Source of the DNA: a bacterium
GTDB lineage: Bacteria; Chloroflexota; Dormibacteria; UBA8260; Bog-877
Reading direction: 5' to 3'
DNA: 25,087 nt
Assembly: GCA_021791345.1 (NCBI GenBank)
Contig: JAJYWT010000211.1
Location: 1 to 25,087, forward strand
Both the position numbers and the translations under genes were made by a program. Shown here piece after piece: positions 8,950 to 17,328 of the stretch (position 1 is the first letter of the stretch; each line of letters opens with the position of its first letter). The notes beneath the pieces were generated by a model. It worked only from the letters and a program-made list of their open reading frames with translations, did not search any database and was not told the origin of the DNA.

Positions 8950-8963
8950 ACCGACCAGTCGGT
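8950..8963. promoter_or_regulatory. TetR-type operator palindrome
   Basis: ACCGACCAGTCGGT is a perfect inverted repeat (6-bp arms, 2-bp centre) 13 bases upstream of the tetR GTG. On the minus strand it fills the gap between TTCGAA and TTTATC, 17 bp apart, a possible weak -35/-10 pair. Binding here would block that promoter. This is inference from position and symmetry. Confidence 0.65.
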
Positions 8964-9037
8964 CTTTTTCGAAGCGCGACCAACCCCGCCTGACCCCCGT
9001 GCCCGGCCCTTGCTAGGCCGCGGCGCGTCCGGGGCTG

Positions 9038-9424
9038 TCAGGGCTCCTCCGGGTCCTCCTCGGGCTCGCTGAAGGCACCCAGCAGGTGCTCGGATCCCTC
9101 CTCGAAGGAGAAGACGCTGCCGCAGGCAGGGCACTCCAACTGCGAGCTGGGGTCAGGGTCGTCCGGAGGCAGAAGGCGCGCCTGGCATGAGGGGCAGACC
9201 ACCGTCGCCATCGCTGCGGCACCGAGGTCGCGAGCCCGGGCGGCCGCGGCGGCGGCGAGATCGATCGCGACCGACCCACAGATCTCGCAGCGGAAGGAGG
9301 CCAGGCGGTCCTCGTGGCTCAAATACCGGCCCTGCGGATCCACGAAGACCGCGCCCCCGATCAGCTCGAAGCGCCCCGGTTGGCAACCGTATGGGCAGAC
9401 CAGGTGGCGTCTCCCGGCGGTCAA
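9038..9424 (-). CDS. Small zinc-ribbon protein, function unknown
   Basis: This is a predicted soluble protein of 128 aa with four cysteine pairs: CPYGC (10-14), CEIC (46-49), CPSC (77-80) and CPAC (98-101). They could form two zinc ribbons. The C-terminus is acidic (FSEPEEDPEEP). TTG 9424 was chosen because it lies just after the dus stop with GAGGGG about ten bases upstream, and because residues further upstream are out-of-frame dus sequence. Same-strand position directly behind dus suggests one transcript. A link to RNA or transcription is only a guess; no family is recognised. Confidence 0.72.
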   Translation of the reverse strand: MTAGRRHLVCPYGCQPGRFELIGGAVFVDPQGRYLSHEDRLASFRCEICGSVAIDLAAAAAARARDLGAAAMATVVCPSCQARLLPPDDPDPSSQLECPACGSVFSFEEGSEHLLGAFSEPEEDPEEP

Positions 9425-9431
9425 GCCGAAG

Positions 9432-10493
9432 TCACCCCTCGCCGCTGGAGAACGAAGGCTGATGCCATCCCTGGGGTCCCTCGCCAGCGGCTTGGATCTC
9501 CTCATACATCTCGTCCAGGTCAGCTTGCGTGTGGAGGTCTGCGACTCGGGCGCGCAGCCGGGCGGCACCACCGCAGCCCTTGATGGCCCACACCACGTAC
9601 TTGCGGGCCAGGCGCACCCCCCGCTGCTCCCCGTGGTGGTCCACCACCGCATCCCAGTGCCGACGGGCCAGGTCCAGGCGTTCACCGAAGGTCGGCTCCG
9701 GTCCCGGCTCCCCGAAGCGGAGCTGGGAGACGGTCCGGGGCAGCAGATGCCAGTCCCCCATCATGCCGCGCGCGATCACCACGCCGTCGACGGTTCCCGA
9801 CCGGATGTGCCGTTCCACCTCCTGGGGATCGCGCACGTCGCCGGAGCCCAGCACGGGAATGTGGCGCACGGACTCCTTCACGCGGGCGATCTCCCGCCAG
9901 TCGGCGTAGCCGGTGTAGCGCTGAGCCCGGGTGCGGCCATGGATGGTGACCGCCGCGACCCCGACATCCTCCAGCGCTCGGCACAGCTCTGGGGCGTTGA
10001 TGCTCTGGTGATCCCAGCCCAGGCGCATCTTGGCAGTGACGGGCACCGGCACGGCGTCGACCATCGCCTGCAGGACGCGGACGGTGGCAGGGATCTCACG
10101 GGCGAGGGCGGCGCCCGACCCCAACTTCACCACCTTGGGTACCGGACACCCCAGGTTGACGTCGATCAGGTCGGCACCCCTGGCCACGCAGACCTGGGCG
10201 GCGTCGGCCATCATCTGGGGGTCGCATCCGACCAGCTGAGCGGCCACGGGGTGCTCGCTCTGGTCCAGGTCGATCACCCGCTCCAGCAGAGGGTCCGGAG
10301 CCCGCACGACCGCCGCCGCCGCCGTCATCTCCGTGCAGGTCAGCCCCGCGCCCAGCTCACGGGCGAGATCGCGGAATGGCCGGTCGGTGATCCCGGCCAT
10401 GGGCGCGATGAAGATCGGGTTGTCCAGGGTCACGGTTCCGATCCGAAGGGAGCCGGTATCGGCCTGGCGAGGAGATGGGGTGCTCACGGACAA
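9432..10493 (-). CDS. dus: tRNA-dihydrouridine synthase (DusB-like)
   Basis: This FMN-dependent enzyme reduces uridine to dihydrouridine in tRNA D-loops. The FMN barrel begins with PIFIAPMAGITDRPFRDLAR. The catalytic cysteine lies in DVNLGCPVPKVVKLGSGAAL. KMRLGW, then TIHGRTRAQRYTGYADW and GSGDVRDPQEVERHIRSG, are family blocks for substrate and FMN binding. The C-terminal helical region includes RKYVVWAIKG. The start is uncertain: TTG 10493 has AGAGG about ten bases upstream, whereas GTG 10487 is too far from it. The predicted length is 353 aa, normal for the family. It is divergent from coaX; dus, coaX and lysS cluster in other bacteria too. Confidence 0.94.
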   Translation of the reverse strand: MSVSTPSPRQADTGSLRIGTVTLDNPIFIAPMAGITDRPFRDLARELGAGLTCTEMTAAAAVVRAPDPLLERVIDLDQSEHPVAAQLVGCDPQMMADAAQVCVARGADLIDVNLGCPVPKVVKLGSGAALAREIPATVRVLQAMVDAVPVPVTAKMRLGWDHQSINAPELCRALEDVGVAAVTIHGRTRAQRYTGYADWREIARVKESVRHIPVLGSGDVRDPQEVERHIRSGTVDGVVIARGMMGDWHLLPRTVSQLRFGEPGPEPTFGERLDLARRHWDAVVDHHGEQRGVRLARKYVVWAIKGCGGAARLRARVADLHTQADLDEMYEEIQAAGEGPQGWHQPSFSSGEG

Positions 10494-10666
10494 TGTGGGC
10501 TTACCTCTGATCAAGAGTGGTGGCGCGGCCAGGTGGCGGCGCGCCCAATCTCCCAGTATCGACCATCGCCGACGGGGCCGCGCCGCTGCAACGGCCAGGG
10601 CGGGACGCCCGATATAGTCGGCAGCCAAGAAGATGGCGTCATTCCCGATTGGCGGAGGGCCCCAAG

Positions 10667-11437
10667 GTGCTGCTCGCGCTCGACGTCGGCAATTCCAACC
10701 TGACCATCGGCATCTTCGAGCAAGACCGCTTGGTCGCGCACGGGCGGTTCGCGACCCGGCGGGACGCGACCCCCGACGAGCTCGGTGGGCAGCTTCTGAC
10801 ATTCCTCCAGCAGCGGCGGCTGCCGGCGGCGATGGACCGGGTCGCGATCAGCTCGGTGGTGCCGCCTCTCACCCAGCCCCTGGTGGAGATGAGCCAAACC
10901 TATTTCCGCGTTGCCGCGCTGGTGGTCGGCCTCGGGACCGAGACGGGGATGCAGATTCACTATGACCCGGCCCGGGACGTCGGCGCCGACCGGATCGTGA
11001 CCGCGGTCGGGGTGCATCACCGTTACGGCGGTCCCGCGATCATGGTCAGCTTCGGCACCGCCACGGTCTTCGACGCGATCGACGAGCGGGGCGACTACTT
11101 GGGCGGGGCGATCGCGCCCGGCCTGCAGCTGTCGGTCGACGCCCTCTTCGCTCGCGCCTCCCGCCTGCCCCGGGTGGACCTGGTCGCCCCCGGCACAGTC
11201 CTGGGTCGGACCACGGTGAGCTCGATGCAGGCGGGCATCATGTACGGCGCGGCCGCGCAGGCCGAGGGGATGATCGCCCGGATCCGGGCCGAGCTGGCCA
11301 TCCCAGTCAAGGTGGTCGCCACCGGGGGGCTCTCCCCGGTCATCGCCCCACTGGTGAACGGCATCGACTTCGTCGACCCCTTCGTCCTGCTGGAGGGACT
11401 TCGAGTTCTGGCGGAGCTGAACCCGGCCAGCCCATGA
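10667..11437 (+). CDS. coaX: Type III pantothenate kinase
   Basis: This enzyme phosphorylates pantothenate in the first committed step of coenzyme A synthesis. The type III fold is shown by LLALDVGNSNLTIGIF (phosphate-binding Asp), GADRIVTAVGVHHRYGG, SFGTATVFDAID and ATGGLSPVIAP. GTG 10667 was chosen because GGAGGG ends seven bases upstream and it gives 256 aa, the usual size; the open frame further upstream overlaps the dus promoter region and is not family-like. It is divergent from dus and upstream of greA-lysS-serS. Confidence 0.94.
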   Translation: MLLALDVGNSNLTIGIFEQDRLVAHGRFATRRDATPDELGGQLLTFLQQRRLPAAMDRVAISSVVPPLTQPLVEMSQTYFRVAALVVGLGTETGMQIHYDPARDVGADRIVTAVGVHHRYGGPAIMVSFGTATVFDAIDERGDYLGGAIAPGLQLSVDALFARASRLPRVDLVAPGTVLGRTTVSSMQAGIMYGAAAQAEGMIARIRAELAIPVKVVATGGLSPVIAPLVNGIDFVDPFVLLEGLRVLAELNPASP

Positions 11438-11448
11438 GTCCCCCAGCC

Positions 11449-11481
11449 AAAGAAAAAGGGCGCCCCCCGAAAGGGACGCCC
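11449..11481 (-). terminator. Intrinsic terminator reading leftward
   Basis: On the minus strand, GGGCGTCCC (11481-11473) pairs with GGGGCGCCC (11466-11458) around a six-base loop (nine pairs, one G-U), followed by TTTTTCTTT. The U-run lies only on the minus-strand side, so it does not terminate coaX. No protein gene on the minus strand runs into it. Confidence 0.7.
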
Positions 11482-11529
11482 CGAGAGGGGGGGGCTAGTT
11501 GAGGGCTCGGACCTCCACGCTCCGAAACC
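11449..11529 (-). ncRNA. Candidate small RNA between coaX and greA
   Basis: A minus-strand promoter-like pair at 11536-11564 is followed about 80 bases later by an intrinsic terminator, with no convincing open reading frame between. The transcript would begin near 11529 and be about 80 nt long. The only short frame, GTG plus six codons ending in TAG at about 11494, is too small and lacks a good ribosome-binding site. No known RNA family is recognised. Confidence 0.35.
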
Positions 11530-11535
11530 AACGTT

Positions 11536-11564
11536 AGAGTAGCACCCCGTGTTGGGGGCGGCAA
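11536..11564 (-). promoter_or_regulatory. Promoter-like pair for the candidate small RNA
   Basis: Read on the minus strand, TTGCCG (11564-11559) and TACTCT (11541-11536) are 17 bp apart, a sigma70-type arrangement with four of six consensus bases in each box. Confidence 0.4.
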
Positions 11565-11610
11565 ATTCCGAACTGGTGAAGGACCCGCTACAGCTGTGTC
11601 GAAGCGCAGC

Positions 11611-11639
11611 TTGCGATACCCGCAAGGTTTAGGTAGACT
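11611..11639 (+). promoter_or_regulatory. Promoter of greA-lysS-serS
   Basis: TTGCGA (11611-11616) and TAGACT (11634-11639) are separated by exactly 17 bp, giving a start near 11646 and a leader of about 75 nt before the greA ATG. Confidence 0.5.
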
Positions 11640-11722
11640 TCCAATTCCCCGGCCCGTGCCATCACCTTAGGCACGAGGGGAGCCACTGAGGCCGGTCGTA
11701 CCCGGCAAGGAGCGATGGAGCC

Positions 11723-12190
11723 ATGCAGGACAAGCCAGTACTCCTGACCCAGGAGGGTCTGCAGAAGCTGCAGGAGGAGCTAGACCACCTGATCAACGTG
11801 CGGCGCCCAGAGATCGCGCAGCGGATCAAGCATGCCAAGGAGTTCGGCGACCTCAGTGAGAACGCCGAGTATGAGGACGCCAAGAACGACCAGGGGTTCG
11901 TCGAGGGCCGGATCATGACCATCGAGCAGATGATCCGCAACGCCAGCCTCATCGACACTGATGAGAAGGTTGATGGATTCGTGCACCTCGGATCGACCGT
12001 GAACGTCAAGGATGAGTTCGGGGAGACCAGCTACACGATCGTGGGCTCCGCCGAAGCCGACGCGGGGTCGGGCAAGATCTCCCTCGAGTCGCCCGTGGGC
12101 AAGGCGTTGATGGGACGCCGCAGCGGCGACGAGGTCGAGGTGGAGACTCCGGGCGGGTCGCGCCGGGTCCAGATTCTCCAGGTGGCGTGA
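11723..12190 (+). CDS. greA: Transcription elongation factor GreA
   Basis: GreA rescues backtracked RNA polymerase by stimulating cleavage of the nascent RNA 3' end. The 155-aa length is typical. The N-terminal coiled coil (LTQEGLQKLQEELDHL onwards) carries the acidic tip in FGDLSENAEYEDAKNDQ, which reaches the polymerase active site. The C-terminal FKBP-like domain includes YTIVGSAEADAGSGKIS and SPVGKALMGRRSGDEVEV. ATG 11723 has AAGGAG ten bases upstream (11707-11712). The stop overlaps the lysS GTG (GTGA), so the genes are translationally coupled. Confidence 0.97.
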   Translation: MQDKPVLLTQEGLQKLQEELDHLINVRRPEIAQRIKHAKEFGDLSENAEYEDAKNDQGFVEGRIMTIEQMIRNASLIDTDEKVDGFVHLGSTVNVKDEFGETSYTIVGSAEADAGSGKISLESPVGKALMGRRSGDEVEVETPGGSRRVQILQVA

Positions 12191-13689
12191 GTCCCGCGCC
12201 GCCCGCCGGCGGCGAGCCACTGCCGGAGGCGCTCGCGGACCGGCGACGCAAGGCGCTCGCTCTGCGTGACCGGGGGATCAGTCCCTGGGGGGTTGACTTC
12301 CACCCCAGCCATACTTGCCGACAGGCCAACGACCTCGCTCCGCAAGAACCGGGCCCGGTGGGTGAGTCCGTGCTGGTGGCGGGCAGGCTGCTGCGGATCC
12401 GGCGCGCAGGCGGGATCGCGTTCGCCGACTGCTTCGACGAGTCGGGCAGGATTCAGCTTCTGATCAGCCGGGAGGTTCCGGCCGCCATGGAGTTGCTGGA
12501 CGAACTGGATGTGGGGGACATCGTGGGAGCCCAAGGCAGGGTGACCCGGTCCCGCTCCGGGCAGCCCAGCGTACTGGTAGAGCGGCTCACGCTGCTGGCC
12601 AAGGCCCTGCGACCCCCGGCGGCCAAGCACCGAGGGGTGGTGGATCCCGAGCTGAGGTACCGGAGGCGGTATCTGGACCTCCTCTCGGACCCCCAGCATC
12701 GTCTGGTGTTCAAGCAGCGCTCCGCGATCGTCTCGGCCCTGCGATCGGAGCTGGAGCAGCGGGGTTACCTGGAGGTCGAGACCCCGATCCTGCAGCCGAT
12801 TCCGGGAGGCGGGGATGCTCGTCCGTTCCGGTCGCACCACAATGCACTGGACTCCGACTTCTACCTGCGCATCGCGATCGAGCTGTACCTGAAGCGGCTG
12901 CTGGTGGCCGGGTTCGAGCGGGTGTTCGAGATCGGGCGCACCTTCCGCAACGAGGGGCTCTCCCCTCGGCACAACCCGGAGTTCACCCTCCTGGAGGCCT
13001 ACGAGGCCTACGGCGACCTGGAATCGATGATGGAGCTGTGCCAGGCTCTGGTCCAGTCTGCCTGTGCCGCGTCAGCGGCCCTGGGGGGCGAGCCGCCGGA
13101 GATGTTGGTGAAGCCGTTCGCGGTCACCACCATGTCCGACCTTGTCCTGGAGACGGTCGGCTTCGACGCGATCGGTCTGTGGGATGCTCCGGAGGAGATG
13201 CGAGCCCGGGCCGGTCGCCTTGGCGTCCACCTTCCGGCCGAAGCCCTGCCCGGGAGGGTACTCTTCGAGGTCTACGATCAGCTGGTGGAGCCCAAGATCA
13301 CCCAACCGACGTTTGTCGTCGGCCATCCTGCGGACGTTTCACCCCTGGCGCGTCGGGGGGATGACCCCAGGTTCGCGAAGCGGTTCGAGCTGGTGGTGGG
13401 GGGCCGGGAACTTGCCAACGCCTTCTCGGAGTTGAACGATCCCTTGGAGCAGAGGGAGCGGCTCTTGGAGCAGGCGCGGCGGCGGAGGGCTGGCGATGTC
13501 GAAGCGCAGCCGTTCGACCTGGACTTCGTCGAAGCGTTGGAGCATGGGATGCCGCCAGCGGGGGGGATCGGGATGGGGGTCGACCGGCTCGTGATGCTGG
13601 TGACCGGAGCCGAGAGCATCCGCGACGTGCTGCTGTTCCCCACGCTGCGCCCGTTGCCCGAGGGCGACCACGGTTCTCGTACCCTTTAG
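12187..13689 (+). CDS. lysS: Lysyl-tRNA synthetase, class II
   Basis: This enzyme charges tRNA-Lys. The protein has 500 aa, normal for class II LysRS. The N-terminal OB fold recognises the anticodon (VLVAGRLLRIRRAGGIAFAD). Catalytic motif 1 is GYLEVETPILQPIPGGGDAR, motif 2 is FEIGRTFRNEGLSPRHNPEF, and motif 3 is GIGMGVDRLVMLVTGAESIR, with FELVVGGRELANAFSELNDP between them. GTG 12187 shares four bases with the greA stop and gives a family-like N-terminus (ADRRRKALALRDRGISPWG). The stop is three bases before the serS GTG. Confidence 0.97.
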   Translation: MSPAPPAGGEPLPEALADRRRKALALRDRGISPWGVDFHPSHTCRQANDLAPQEPGPVGESVLVAGRLLRIRRAGGIAFADCFDESGRIQLLISREVPAAMELLDELDVGDIVGAQGRVTRSRSGQPSVLVERLTLLAKALRPPAAKHRGVVDPELRYRRRYLDLLSDPQHRLVFKQRSAIVSALRSELEQRGYLEVETPILQPIPGGGDARPFRSHHNALDSDFYLRIAIELYLKRLLVAGFERVFEIGRTFRNEGLSPRHNPEFTLLEAYEAYGDLESMMELCQALVQSACAASAALGGEPPEMLVKPFAVTTMSDLVLETVGFDAIGLWDAPEEMRARAGRLGVHLPAEALPGRVLFEVYDQLVEPKITQPTFVVGHPADVSPLARRGDDPRFAKRFELVVGGRELANAFSELNDPLEQRERLLEQARRRRAGDVEAQPFDLDFVEALEHGMPPAGGIGMGVDRLVMLVTGAESIRDVLLFPTLRPLPEGDHGSRTL

Positions 13690-13692
13690 GGT

Positions 13693-14973
13693 GTGCTCGC
13701 ACTTCAGTTCATTCGCGATCACCCTGATTTGGTCAGGGAGGGCGCTCGCAGGAAGGGCGAGGATGCCCCGATCGACGAGATCCTCGCGCTCGATCGGGAA
13801 CACCGGCTGCTGGTCGGCGAGGAGGAGTCGCTGCGTGCTGAGCTGAGGTCCAGTTCGGCCAGGTTCCAGGAGCTGCCCGCCGGCGGCGAGGCGCAAGAGG
13901 CGCTCCGCGGAGAGCTGGCGGCGCTCAAGCTGCGGGTGCAGGAGTTCGCCCAGCGGCGCAAGGAGATGGAGAGCCGACTTCAAGGGCTGCTCCTGGTGGT
14001 CCCCAACCCTCCCCACGAATCGGTCCCTGACGGCACCGGAGACGACGACAACCAGGTGGTCAGGACCTGGGGTGACCGTCCGCAGTTTGACTTCGAACCC
14101 CAGACTCATTACGACCTGGGGGACAGGCTCGGGATCTTCGACTTCGAGCGCGCGGTCAAGATTTCCGGCAGCCGCTTCGCGGTGCTACGGGGCGCGGGTG
14201 CGCGCCTGGAACGGGCACTCAGTTCGCTGATGTTGGATCTGGCCACGCGGGAGCACGGCTACCTGGAGGTCGCCCCTCCGTACATGGTGAGTCGCGAGTG
14301 CATGACCGGGACCGCCAACCTGCCCAAGTTCGAGGAGGACGCCTTCCACGTGGTGGAGGGTGACCGGTTCTTGATCCCCACCGCCGAGGTCCCGGTCACC
14401 AACCTGTACCGGGAGGAGATTCTGGACCGAGAGCGCCTGCCCATCCGGCATGTCGCGTGGACCCCCTGCTGGCGCAGTGAGGCGGGGGCTCCGGGGCGGG
14501 ATACCAGGGGCTATGTTCGCCTACACCAGTTCAGCAAGGTGGAATTGGTGAAGTTCGTCCATCCCGAGGGGTCGTTGGAGGAGTTGGAAACGCTGGTCCA
14601 GGATGCGGAGTCGGTGCTGCAGGCGCTGGGGCTGCACTACCGAGTCCGGCTCATGTGCAGCGGGGACATGGGTTTCGCGCAGTGGAAGAAGTACGACATC
14701 GACGCCTGGGCGCCCGGTATGGATCGTTACCTGGAGGTGTCATCCTGCTCGGTCTTCGGTGATTTCCAGGCTCGCCGGGCCAACATCCGGTTTCGCACCG
14801 CGGGGGGCAAGCCCGAGTTTGTCCACACCCTGAATGGCAGCGCCCTGGCGCTGCCCCGAACCTTGGATTGCCTGGTCGAGTCCTACCAGACCAAGGATGG
14901 GGGGATTCGGATTCCCGACGCGCTCCGACCGTATCTGGCGGGCCTCGAGGAGATCCTTCCGCCAGCCAATTGA
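13693..14973 (+). CDS. serS: Seryl-tRNA synthetase
   Basis: This enzyme charges tRNA-Ser. The protein has 426 aa. The N-terminus [20 protein letters not shown] and the following long helical arm match SerRS, whose arm contacts the tRNA variable loop. Catalytic blocks are [38 protein letters not shown] with [12 protein letters not shown] (motif 2), [20 protein letters not shown], and [14 protein letters not shown] (motif 3). The start is GTG 13693, three bases after lysS and without much room for its own ribosome-binding site, consistent with coupling. A tRNA-Ser gene lies 3.6 kb downstream, probably by chance. Confidence 0.97.
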   Translation: MLALQFIRDHPDLVREGARRKGEDAPIDEILALDREHRLLVGEEESLRAELRSSSARFQELPAGGEAQEALRGELAALKLRVQEFAQRRKEMESRLQGLLLVVPNPPHESVPDGTGDDDNQVVRTWGDRPQFDFEPQTHYDLGDRLGIFDFERAVKISGSRFAVLRGAGARLERALSSLMLDLATREHGYLEVAPPYMVSRECMTGTANLPKFEEDAFHVVEGDRFLIPTAEVPVTNLYREEILDRERLPIRHVAWTPCWRSEAGAPGRDTRGYVRLHQFSKVELVKFVHPEGSLEELETLVQDAESVLQALGLHYRVRLMCSGDMGFAQWKKYDIDAWAPGMDRYLEVSSCSVFGDFQARRANIRFRTAGGKPEFVHTLNGSALALPRTLDCLVESYQTKDGGIRIPDALRPYLAGLEEILPPAN

Positions 14974-15462
14974 GTTGGTCTGCGGCGGCGCCGATCGCCA
15001 CTGACCGAGGATGCCCACGAACCCAGGGCAAAGGGTGCTTGCGGATGCTCCGATCGCGCCCGACGGAGGGTCGTGCCGGGCGGTTTCGGGCGCGCACGGC
15101 CACGTTGCGGAGGGCTGAGCGATTGCGGTGGACTCGCTCCACGTCGGGTGGGCCAACGGGACCGATCTGAAACGGTGGTATGGCACAGAGCACCGGGCGC
15201 GAAATTGCCGGGAAGTTGAAGGCGCGCGCGAAGGGGTCGACGTCAGCCCCTGAAAATCGCCCATAACCCACGGTTGCGCGCCTCAAGGCGGGCCACATGG
15301 GGGTCCGGACGACCTCCCATCGGACGGCTGCCAGCCTTGGGGCACCCGGCCGAGTGGTCCAGCGCCGGTGAGCCAAGGCGTCCCGATCAAGGCGCCACCG
15401 CGTCCCCGCCGACGCGACTGTCCGTGCCCCAACGGGTCATTTGCGAGGCGCCGGTGCGGGAA
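14974..15462. other. 489 bp without a recognisable gene
   Basis: No frame here has a family-like sequence, a convincing start or a ribosome-binding site. Open frames on both strands are Arg/Pro-rich, as expected from GC-rich non-coding DNA. No tRNA or terminator with a T-run is seen after serS. It marks the change from the compact housekeeping block to the looser accessory region. Confidence 0.5.
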
Positions 15463-15996
15463 TCATGCCCGGCCTGAAGGGTCGCGTTCGTCGTCGACCT
15501 TGACGCCCATGCCGTAGAACATCTGCAGGGCCATGGGCACGATCTGGGCCGAGTCGATGACTACGCCACGAAGATAGGCAGCGCCCTTGAGTTCATCGAA
15601 TCTGGACCCATGCAGTCGGGCCCCAGCCAGCGCGGCCTGTGAGAACTCGGCTCCCGTGAGGTCGCAATCGAACAGGCGGAGGCCGTCAATGCGCGCGGCG
15701 TAGAAGTCAGCCTCGCGCAGATCGCAGCGATCAAAGGCGATCCGGGCTCCCCTTGCCATGCGCAGCACCGCCATCTTCATCTGGCAATCCGTGACGCGCA
15801 CGTCATGAAAACTGCCATCAGGGATGGTGACCCCCAGCATGCGGCAGCCGACGAACTCGACCCGCACAAACGACGCCCCGCGGAGGATGGTGCCAGAGAG
15901 ATCGCAACCGCGAAACACCGAGTCGGTGATCCTCGCCCGCTCCAGCACGGCCGAAGTGAACGTGGAGCCGATGACCTGACAGCCAGTGATCTCCAT
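15463..15996 (-). CDS. Pentapeptide-repeat protein
   Basis: Consecutive five-residue repeats of the A(D/N)LxX type run through most of this 177-aa protein: CDLSGTILRGASFVRVEFVG, then FDRCDLREADFYAARIDGLR, LFDCDLTGAEFSQAALAGAR and LHGSRFDELKGAAYLRGVVI. Such repeats fold into a right-handed four-sided beta helix. The C-terminus IDSAQIVPMALQMFYGMGVK with an acidic end resembles many pentapeptide proteins of unknown role. The start is uncertain: ATG 15996 has GGAAGG very close upstream, and some repeat-like sequence (WIERSIQGNFGG) continues before it. Some relatives protect DNA gyrase from quinolones, but nothing here supports that role specifically. Confidence 0.75.
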   Translation of the reverse strand: MEITGCQVIGSTFTSAVLERARITDSVFRGCDLSGTILRGASFVRVEFVGCRMLGVTIPDGSFHDVRVTDCQMKMAVLRMARGARIAFDRCDLREADFYAARIDGLRLFDCDLTGAEFSQAALAGARLHGSRFDELKGAAYLRGVVIDSAQIVPMALQMFYGMGVKVDDERDPSGRA

Positions 15997-17328
15997 GCCT
16001 TCCCGGGTCTGCCCGCCGAAGTTCCCCTGGATGCTTCGCTCGATCCACTCAGTCGCGTGCGACAGCGGAGGCGGTCCATCCCAATCGCCTGACGGCGACC
16101 CCGGGTGAGGAGTGTGTGGAGGGCCGGACCCGCTTGGACTCAAGAGTCCACGCCCATCCGGCACCCGGTCCCAGACTCGTCGCAAGCCAACATGTGGGGT
16201 TGAGTCTCTCAGGTAGCCGGTGACGGCCTGCGGCCCGCACCCCGGGGCCACCGGCGGGATGGCTCTGCCGGGTGGCCCGACTCCTGCTGGCAGGGCCCCC
16301 CGCGGGGGACCATGCGGCCCCCCGGGAGCCGCCGGATCCGGGGATTGAGGGTCCCCCCGTTCCGGGGCTCTGAGATGCGCAAGGAGGCGATGTCGAGCGC
16401 CACCGTCGATCAGGATGGACCAGCGGGCGGCCCTGCATCGCACGCCTGGGTGAGTGAGTGCTCACCTGGTGTCGGCTCCGACGAAGAGTGTGTCCCCACT
16501 GACCGCAGTTGTTCAAGCGCTCCCCTGGACCCTCTCCCCGTTACCGCTACGGCTGGGGTGAGGACAAGCCCGGTTGCGTGCCCATCAGGGACGTCGAGAA
16601 CTGAAAGCCGCCCATGGAGCCGTGGCATGTGACAAGGGCATCGCCGGGTGGCAGGCGGCCGCGACCTGAGCAAGATGGTGGGAGTGGACCGGTTCCTAAC
16701 GCATTTCCGACCTGGCGGAGTCCTGGTAGACCGGGGCCAGCATTGGACCTTTGGAGGATTGCCAAGTGGGCTGGACCGTCGCGCCTATCATGGCGGCCGA
16801 GTACTACCTCAAGCGCTGACCGGTCGATGTAGGGCCGGTCGGGATCGACGAGCGCTGCCACCGCTGCTCTAGGCCACACCGTGCCATCACTGTAGTCGTC
16901 GTCGCGGAGGCCGATGCGCGGGCACAGCTCAGCCTCGGCGACGATCTCATCCTGGACTTCGGCCATAGCCGAGGTTTTGCGGGACGCACTCGATCCCGCC
17001 GGGCTGACGGAGCGGAAGGTATGCACCCTGAAGATCCGCCGCTCCCGGCAGCGGCCAGAAGGGCGTCCGTCGAACTGGTATGTCTGGTGCGACGCCATCC
17101 TGGGCTCGCTCCGGCTCAGTGAGGCGGGGCGGGCGATCGAAGCATAGCGCCAGCCGAGGCACGTCTTCGCCCACATGCCAGGTCTCTCTTGACGCGCTTC
17201 CCCAGGCCGCGAGCCGGTGGCTGGGCCAGGGTGGCTGCGGCCCAGACTGTGACTGCGGGGCCAAGGACGGTACCGAGAACGAGCCTGAGCTGTCGTGGTA
17301 GGCTCGAGCTGAGGATTAGACTTCGGGC
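15997..17328. other. 1.3 kb without an assignable gene
   Basis: No known family is recognised. From about 16100 to 16900 the open frames look like GC-rich noise. Between 16800 and 17150 two overlapping frames have coding-like third positions. One is on the + strand (16914-17147, ending LRLSEAGRAIEA). The other is on the - strand from ATG 16989-16987 or nearby (MAEVQDEIVAEAELCPRIGL). Neither has a clear ribosome-binding site, and both cannot be real over their whole length. They may be remnants of lost genes. Confidence 0.4.

Noticed and set aside
12031..12972. Minus-strand frame of 313 codons opposite greA and lysS
   Set aside because: It spans two intact plus-strand genes and shows no family features.
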